Assembly: GCF_040712315.1 (NCBI RefSeq)
Contig: NC_134015.1
Span: 45,777,464-45,841,463 of the forward strand
Direction: 5' to 3'
Length of the DNA: 64,000 bases
From: Castanea sativa
Taxonomy: Eukaryota > Streptophyta > Magnoliopsida > Fagales > Fagaceae
The position numbers and the translations under genes were made by a program. The notes beneath the pieces are model-generated. The model saw nothing but the letters and a program-made list of their open reading frames with translations, had not been told where the DNA came from and did not search any database. Shown one piece after another: positions 56,683 to 64,000 of this stretch; position 1 is the stretch's first letter; each line of letters begins with the position of its first letter.

Positions 56683-56910
56683 CTTTTTTTTTTTAATTCG
56701 TTTCTAACACAAGTGTTGCCCAGAGCTCTTTGAGCACTTGACTATTTCCTCAGAGATATATAATTACTCATCCCACGTACAATAGGATATTAAAGAAAGG
56801 AATCTTGGCCCGTGATGGTAATTCCAAGAGACAAATTAGGAATTTTGAACTATGGACCTTAGAAATCTCAAGAGACCTTGGAAAGTGTAAACCACTAGAA
56901 CAACCCTTTA
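56683..56910 (-). mobile_element. Probable SINE
   Basis: On the minus strand it starts near GGGTTGTTCTAGTGGTTTAC (A-box-like), has GTCCATAGTTCAAAATTCC (B-box-like), and ends in an A-run (T-run 56683-56694 on the plus strand). No clear flanking duplication. Confidence 0.45.
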
Positions 56911-57031
56911 GGATTCCTTAACAATTTGTCTAGTTCATTCTTGCTCGTGGAACTCTTCAAGAAACTCTACACAATGATAGTACGAAAAATTGGAGGATGT
57001 ATCTCATCAATCCCATCATCCATATATCAGA

Positions 57032-57515
57032 TGTTGGTGGAAACATAATAATAATAGAAATAACATAAAGAGAAACTGAATAACACTTCTGAATATTATT
57101 AAGTTGAGATTAGAGAATACACAACACTATTTGGACTGAGGTGTGGCACTCGCTCTCTTTAAGGAGATTCAAGCCATTGTTTGGCTAAACTTTCTAACTG
57201 GTACAGACCTTCTCTGACTTGTCTTCTCCAAGATACAACAGCCCAACAAATGTCGTATGGCTAGAATAACTTCTATACAAAGTGTTTAAGCCCAAAACTC
57301 CACTAGAAATAACACCCTTCCTACCAAGAACCTTTTTATTTTTTAGTGCATAAGAATGCTTGCAATTTAGCTAAATTTTTTGGTGGACTAATTTTTTTTA
57401 TAACTTGTATTGGGTCTGAATGAGTCTATTTATAGGCTTAATGGGCCCCACAAAATTACTACCCAAATTAATCTATTTAATTAAGGTCCATTAGTCTGAT
57501 GTAGTGGGTGTTACA
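57032..57515 (-). repeat. Candidate solo LTR
   Basis: The minus strand begins TGTAACACCCACTACATC and ends ACCAACA (TG...CA). It contains a CCTCAGTCC/ACACAAC LTR-like middle. No target duplication found. Confidence 0.3.
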
Positions 57516-57530
57516 AGATTAACAGCTGGA

Positions 57531-58535
57531 TGATAGGCCAAAAACGTATTGACCCCTTGTAATAAATTAATTGATTAATTAGCCAAGTTTATTAATTAAT
57601 CAAATTAACATGCAAATGCGTGGTAGCACAAACAAATCACCAATTAACTAAAGTATGCAGTGGAAATATAAATTGACACGGTAATTTGTTTACGAATGGA
57701 AAAATCTACATGGCAAAAACTCCACCGGGTGATTGTCACCACTCATGAGAATTCACTATTATCACAACAAGCAGTTACAAGTAAAGGAATTCCAGTACTT
57801 TATACCAACATATAGTTGAACCCTTATCCCAATACCCAATTAGACTTGTTTTGTAGTGACAACCTCTTCTTTCAATGCACAGCTCCCAGTACGTGACTAA
57901 CCAATTGCGCAGATCCCAGTATGTGACTTCAATCGTCAACTAGAGAAGATTATCGACTGCAAAGTTCTTCAATTCATCACACGATGAAGATCGAGAAGCT
58001 CTTTGGTCACAAAACCCTCTGGTGCATAAACATAGTAGCTTATTCACAAGAAAGATGAACTAGGGCAAATTCTGTCTCCGGTCACAATTTGCATGAACAA
58101 ACTTTGCTGAACACTTGTGCAACTTGTGTCTTGACTGTGCAACCTTTGACGGTCCTTAAAATAATCCTTTTATATGTCTAGGGTTGTGGAAAAGAAAGCC
58201 TAAACATACAATCACGGATTGGATGAAAAACATATCAGAAATTCTGAGTTTCATAAATCTCGACAGATACCTTAGCTGTCGAGCCACGGGCTGAAACAAC
58301 TCTTCAAGTCTCGATAGATACTAGCTATCGAGCTTTATTGAACAACACTTTTCACACTTGAATCTTGGACAAACTTGCATGACTTTAACACTTGAACTTG
58401 AAACAAGGTTTCTTGAAGCATTAAACACATCCTAAATCTACACAATTACAAGTAAAGTGTGTTTTGTCAAATGATTAGCCAATTACATAAAATAGTGACA
58501 TATGTTCCTAACATTGAATCACATATGTCCTAACA
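57531..58535 (-). repeat. 3' LTR of copy 2
   Basis: TGATAGGCC to ATGTCCTAACA, 1005 bp, same family as 14465-15494. TCGACAGATACC/CTATCGAG words at 58258-58335. Confidence 0.9.
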
Positions 58536-59109
58536 ATTTTCCCTTTTGGCAATCCGTGACAAAACCACAACAAACAAATAAACATATGAGAGAAGTCATA
58601 AATCACTCAACTCATACTCACTTGTTAAGTACAATAAAATCTATCCTAACACAAACTCTTGAAAAAATTTGTAAGAAGAGAGTTCATGGAAAGAAAAACT
58701 TTGACAACCTGTATTTCTGAAACACTTAAACAAAACTCATCAAGACATCATTGTGTGAAATGAAAAAAAAGATTGCATACAATAAAATAAGAAACATGTG
58801 TATAAAGAGAGAAAAGAAACAGCACATGGAGAGATAGGTGAAAGAACTATAATAATAACCTCACAAAGTATATATATCAACAAGTACAAGGTTTGCTATC
58901 ATAATATGATCACAAGATCCAGGGTACATGAACAATGTATCTAAAAATAGAGAGAAAGAAAAAGATGCATGAAATCCTCACTACATCCCTCAAAATCAAC
59001 ACTCCCTTAACAAAAATCTCCTATAATAACTCTCCCCCTATAAGTATGACTACTCTCATATTCCAAAACTACTCCCCATTTTTTTCACGAATGACAAAGG
59101 GTAAGAGTA

Positions 59110-60295
59110 TCAAGTAGACATCTCATCAGCATTGGAAGAGCTAGCATCCCCATCATCCTCATCATCGGAAGCAATAGCATCATCAACATCATCCTCATCC
59201 TCGGAAGCCTCTAGAGTAGGTGGAGGAGACGCAATGAAGCCACCCATGGCCGTCTGTCGTCGTGTAATACAACCAACACGGGTGTTCACCTAACACAACT
59301 CATTATTGAGAGTGTTGAGGCAAGCATCTATGCACTGAAGCTGCGCTATGGTATCCTCGAGAGTCACACCACTTATAGAAGAAGAGGGAGCAGATGTGAA
59401 TGGAGCTAAAGGAACCGTCAATCTGAATTGCCTTGAACATAGCTGCACCTCGCTCCGTTTAACGGTAACGGCGTCTATGGCACATATAACATGGAAGTGG
59501 TCGAACGCGGGAAAGGGAACAGAGAAATGGAGTAAAATCCTCATGATAGAAATGGAGTAAAATCCTCATGATAGCCAAAGGGAAGATGAGCTTGTCACAG
59601 GTCTCCATATCTCTATACACATCTATGATAGAAAGAATGAAGTGAAAGGGGAAGTCTATAGTAAGATGCTTAAGAAGGGAAAGCGAAAACCGAGCACGGG
59701 GCTTTGTGATAGAGTTATAGTGAGATAGGGGATGAAGAACAAAAGTCATAACCATGTTCAAATACCGAGGGCCTTTAGCAAAGCTGGAACAGTAAGTGAA
59801 TTGATGCTCACCCCAGTCTGAAGGACGCTCACGAAAAGCTGATATAAGCTCGTCTTTAGACACAATCTTAAGACGCTCATAACCAGGGTAGTTAGGATGC
59901 GCTACCCTAGGGACATAGAGCATGTCGAATACAATATTTGGATTGACCACGATGCCCGTACCTCAAACACGAGTGAAAAACTGAGGTACTGAATAATCGA
60001 ATCCATGCATGTTGGAGTAGAGCTCTTGGATCAGCACGGATGGACATGTGATCGGGACGTCACACAGTGACTTCCAACCCCTACTGTGAATGACAGTGGG
60101 TAGGTCAGTGTCGGAAAAGTTCGACCGAATGACTTGGCATCTCAAATGAATGCCTCATCTAGAAAATTTCTTCGAAAAATCATTGCGGGCTTTATCATCA
60201 CGGAACCAAATATGAGAGGGAGTACGGTCAGAAGAAGTGGATGCCCTGGAATGTAGAGGGTTCTAGGACGAAATAGATTTATGTTTAGGTGCCAT
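59110..60295 (-). pseudogene. Putative plant transposon protein (extra ORF, copy 2)
   Basis: Same family and position as the ORF at 16087-17254, beginning MAPKHKS (ATG 60295) and ending ...DEMST at 59110 after an acidic tail. The best preserved part (59459-59950) reads MLYVPRVAHPNYPGYERLKI, SKDELISAFRERPSDWGEHQ and FVLHPLSHYNSITKPRARF. Frameshifts occur near the N-terminus (about 60250), near 59960 and at a small tandem duplication (about 59525-59575). Function unknown. That two independently decayed copies keep the same family core suggests it was coding when the elements spread. Confidence 0.72.
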
Positions 60296-60855
60296 AGAAG
60301 CAGACTAACACAAACAGAAGAGAGAGAGATGGAGAAAGAGACAATCAAAAAAGTCCCAAGTAGTTCAAATATATCCAAATATATTGAAAAGAAGGAACGT
60401 ATTCATGGGAATGCATGAACATGTGACATGCAATAGAGAAAGCATCATGGACTCAGCCCAATCCAATCCTATCAGCACACAATCAAATAATTTATATAAC
60501 ACACATCTAAATGCATGAAAATATAGTTATAATGCACATAAGATGCAATGCATGAAGTTTTTAAGATCAATTCTTCAAAACCCATCCCAAAAATTTTGCA
60601 AAAACCTCTTTGATTTTGAAAAACCCCAAAATTTTCAATAATCCCAAAAACTTAGGTTAAAAATCATGAGATGCATGAATATGAGGGTTTTAGACACTTA
60701 CCAAGTAAAGAAATCTTGATTAAGGTCGAAGAACCCTTGAGGAAGAGGTTTGGGGTGAGAAAGAGAGGTTTTGGGAGGTGAAAAGGTGAAACAAATCGAG
60801 AGAGATCGAGAGAAGTGAGACCTGAATCGCGCTGACCCTAAATATAGAAGCTTAG

Positions 60856-61110
60856 TAATTCTCAACAGATAGAGAGGTGTTGAGCTTTAAAAGGGTTGAC
60901 AGATGCAGCTATCGAGCAGGTGTCTAGAGGTGTCCATAGCAAAACAAGCTTGATGGATCGAGGAGCTATTGAGTAGTTATCGAGGAGACAGGAACTTTCT
61001 AGATAGATCGAGGAGCTATTGAGAAGCTGTCGAGATTGCGATAAGAAAAAAATAAGGAGCTCGATAGATAAGCCAGGTGTCGAGAGGTGTCGAGGAGTTG
61101 TCAAAATTGC
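60856..61110. repeat. TCGAT/ATCGAG palindrome cluster (copy 2)
   Basis: Repeated words such as GATGGATCGAGGAGCTATTGA and GTCGAGAGGTGTCGAG; counterpart of 17868-18150. Confidence 0.75.
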
Positions 61111-62234
61111 TTAAAAACAGTTTTTCAAGAAGAGAAAAACACAAATATGAATACAATCAAACATGCAACTCAACCAAGGATCCAAACAACATTTTAACCT
61201 CTCAAAAACATCTCTTAACAAGAAAAATGTAAGCACATAGATCCCAAAACACACACACACACACACTAAACAAGTCTAACCAATTTTTATATTTCAAAAA
61301 CAAGTTAAGACAGTTTAGTGAGCATACATTAACACATGTAAACCTTGTGATAGCCAAATCACATTGTACCTATACATGTATCAAAAGTAGCAAAGAATAT
61401 TGCGTGTTGTGTGTGAAAAACATCGCAAGATTGCATATGTGTATACATGTTATGACAATTTGAGATATGAGAAAATCATTTTAACTTACACACAATCATA
61501 ATTGTTTAATGGAGACTATCACCTTTGAGGTACATCCTATAACTCCCACATCTCCTAGAATACACGCTTGCAATCATATATAAAGCATTTTAATCTTTTT
61601 GCTTTTATTTGTTTTTGCATATTTTTCTTTTAAGCAAACCATGCATGGGCATATAAGAGATAGAAAAGAAATACCCAATTATGTTAAGCATTTGACATTG
61701 CACATTTGCTATGCCGAAACATATAGATGACATTGACATTGCACTTTTGCTATGCCGAAATATACAGATGTCATTTCATGATTGGCAGACAACAGTGGTG
61801 AGATGGTTATTTATGCCTTTCTCTTAGGATTTTGTAGTCCTTCTCGTCAAAAAGAGTTATACGAGTGTTAAATACAAGAGATTACTTAACCTTACTCATC
61901 ATAAACACGAGCCACAAAACTCACTTGCTTAGTTGTGCATAGAGATGCTCATCTAAGCTACAAGAGGTACAAAGTTTAGAAAACTTTGTTTCAATGGCCA
62001 TTCAAGGTACACAAGTACCAATGTACACAAACACACACTATTTTTGTATTTTTCAAATTTTTTTTTTTAATTTTATGAAAACAAAATAAAGCAAAATTGA
62101 AAATAAGCAAACAAAAACATGTTAAACAAAACAAAGCAATGCATAAAACTAGACTGATTCAAAACAGTAAAGCAAAACATACAAGTAATGCATAACCAAA
62201 AACAAGAAGGGGAGAGAGAGAAAAAGTGACAAAA

Positions 62235-64000
62235 TCACTTGGAGCCCTTTTCCTTCCATACCTTGGAAGAACCTTTCCGTTTAGCAAATCCTTGAACCGG
62301 CGATGAGGGGGAAGAATTAAAATCGTTCAAGTTTGAAAGGAGCATGAGGGCTTTGAGAAGATCTCTAAGAGAAGCAAAAAAGGATGAAAACTGATTCTGG
62401 TTTCCCGATGCGATCATGTCGTTGCTCTGTTGAGTGGCTAACCACTTATAGCAATTAGGTCGAGTATGAACGGCTACTTCACAGTGATGACAAAGATGCT
62501 ACTTCTTCTGTTTAGATTTTTGAGAGTTAGCCTTCTTAGCCCTAGGGTTTTTAGCTTCTTTCTTATCTTGCTCAGGGGGTGCTCCTAAAATAGATTTACC
62601 CTTGTCTATGTTCTCACTAGCTAAATCAGTTATGACATTAGTGTTCTCAATATCAACATTATTGCTAGAAGGAACAAAACCAGTAGTACTAGTAGAAGCA
62701 CTATTAAAAGAAGAGAAATCATACCCTAAACCGGTTCTCGGAAGCAGATTTCTGAATACTGAGCATCTCATCAAGCTTAGTGCTTGAAGTCCTTTCCAAC
62801 TAAGCTCTGACTTGAAACAGTTCTGCCTCAAGCTTCTTGGTCATCTCAGCTAGGAAGTTGTTCTCAAAGCTCAGTGCTCCTATAGTCTGATTGGCTTCAT
62901 CAAACTTTGTAGAGAGTTCTTCACGTTCAAGCTCCATATCACTGAGCTTCTTGGTGGTCAACCTATACAACTTTTCATGTTTCTCCGAGACCTTGTATAG
63001 CTTTGCATAGGCATGTGGATGTCATCTTGCACATCCATCTTCTCAAATTTTGACTCCACCAAGTTTTCTTCTTCTTCCACATCTTCTACAATCCCTTCAA
63101 TAAGATTGACAGTGTCGGTGAAGGCAATCAGGATTCCGTCATCCTCATTTTTGGAATCATCCTCAGGTTCGATGTCGCTTAATGTAGCAGCAAGCATCTT
63201 GCTCTTCCCAATGGTCTTGAGATATGTGGGGCACTATTGTTTCATGTGTTCGAAGCCTTGACATCCAAAGCGCTTGGGTCTTGAGGGAACAGTGTACTGA
63301 CCGTCATCTCTTGCATCATTCTTCCCTTTGTCTTGACTCTTGAATTGAGAAGAACTAGATTGCCTATGGTCCTTGTTGAAGCCCTTTGCATTGGCATTCT
63401 TCATGAACTTCTTGAATTGCCTGGTGATGTTGGACTTCATTTTAGAATCTTCATCATCGGAAGACTCATCAGTGTCACTGCTTGTGGCCTTTAGTGCCAT
63501 GCTTGTGGCCTTTAGTGCCATGCTTTTGCTCTTGTTCTTGCTCGATTTCTCAATCCTTGCCAAACCCAACTCATAGGTCTGAAAATTTCCAACAAGTTTT
63601 GTCAAAGGAATTTATCAATTACCTTTGATTCCTCAATGGCAGTGATTTTGGCATGGAATCTCTCGAGTAGAGATCTAAGCACTTTTCTCACAATCTTGGG
63701 TTCAGGAATGGTTTCCCCAAAATTAAAAACTGAGTTCACTATGTCCTTGAACTTGGCATAGAACTCTTCGAATGATTCATCCTCCTCCATCTTAATCTCT
63801 TTGAAGCTTGTAGCGAGCCTCTGGAGCTTCGAATCCTTGACAGCCTTGGTTCTCTCATAGGTTGTCTGAAGGATGGTCCATGCTTCCTTAACAATTTCAG
63901 TGGAGGATATCTTCTTGAACTTCTCATTAGTGACTGCACTGAATAAAGCATTCAATGCCCTGTTGTTGAAGTTTGCTGCCTTGATCTTAGCATCATCCCA
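62235..64000 (-). pseudogene. Copia-type gag (copy 2, partial)
   Basis: Continues past the window edge. From the N-terminal side: ALFSAVTNEKFKKISSTEIV, AWTILQTTYERTKAVKDSKL, a DESFEEFYAKFKDIVNSVF block and PKIVRKVLRSLLERFHAKI (UBN2-type gag). Then a knuckle RFGCQGFEHMKQ-stop-CP (about 63236-63280; first Cys is Arg), an acidic middle, ENIDKGKSILGAPP, a second knuckle CHHCEVAVHTRPNCYKW (about 62455-62500), and an end KVWKEKGSK at 62235. It has frameshifts and stops, but includes the N-terminal half missing from copy 1. Confidence 0.85.

Larger units (their letters stand above)
57531..64000 (-). mobile_element. Gag-only LTR retrotransposon with extra ORF (copy 2, partial)
   Basis: 3' LTR 57531-58535, polypurine tract beside it (minus strand CCAAAAGGGAAAAT), extra ORF 59110-60295, spacer with TCGA cluster and CA repeat, then gag 62235 to the window edge. 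Collinear with copy 1 (15495-20690). The 5' LTR lies beyond the window. Confidence 0.82.

Overview
This window is AT-rich nuclear DNA of a flowering plant, most likely a woody eudicot. The evidence is the 2-oxoglutarate dioxygenase genes with short GT-AG introns, an exopolygalacturonase exon, a FAR1-like gene, and plant Copia, Tat/Gypsy, SINE and PIF/Harbinger-type elements. The retrotransposon families look like ones I associate with Fagaceae (oak, chestnut), but that is memory and inference. No tRNA, rRNA, organelle or CRISPR sequence was seen.

The only intact, clearly cellular genes are two tandem 2-oxoglutarate/Fe(II) dioxygenase genes on the minus strand, gene A at 28438-30080 (343 aa) and gene B at 35304-38808 (349 aa). 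Both have three exons, identical intron phases and complete catalytic residues. They are a local duplication that includes the proximal promoter. Transposons have since inserted into gene A's promoter and gene B's second intron. Two further gene traces exist. One is the last exon of an exopolygalacturonase (3684-3920, with a premature stop). The other is a FAR1-like protein gene (53621-54682) that keeps its DNA-binding domain and lacks the transposase domain; 182-bp tandem copies of its 5' region lie upstream.

Layout: 1-3.6 kb is noncoding with a 190-bp tandem duplication and a TIR element. 4.0-11.1 kb is an old minus-strand Copia element. 11.1-21.8 kb is a nest: a plus-strand LTR element remnant into which a minus-strand gag-only element (14465-21695, TSD TGAAT) inserted. 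22.2-24.1 kb is a decayed Copia LTR split by a PIF-type element (TSD TTA). 25.6-27.8 kb is an AT-rich repeat array followed by two MITEs. 28.4-38.8 kb is the dioxygenase pair with MITEs, a solo LTR (TSD ACTTT) and a SINE. 40788-51126 is a structurally complete Tat-type Gypsy element (TSD ATTAC) with gag, protease, RT, two RNase H regions, integrase and an antisense ORF. 52.4-53.5 kb is another PIF-type element, followed by the FAR1-like gene. From 57531 to the window edge is a second copy of the gag-only family.

The best candidate for something unusual is that gag-only family. Two copies share the same order, LTR - gag - noncoding spacer with TCGA palindromes - 'putative plant transposon protein' ORF - LTR, with no protease, integrase or RT seen. 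This suggests a non-autonomous retrotransposon lineage that has kept an extra ORF in place of pol.
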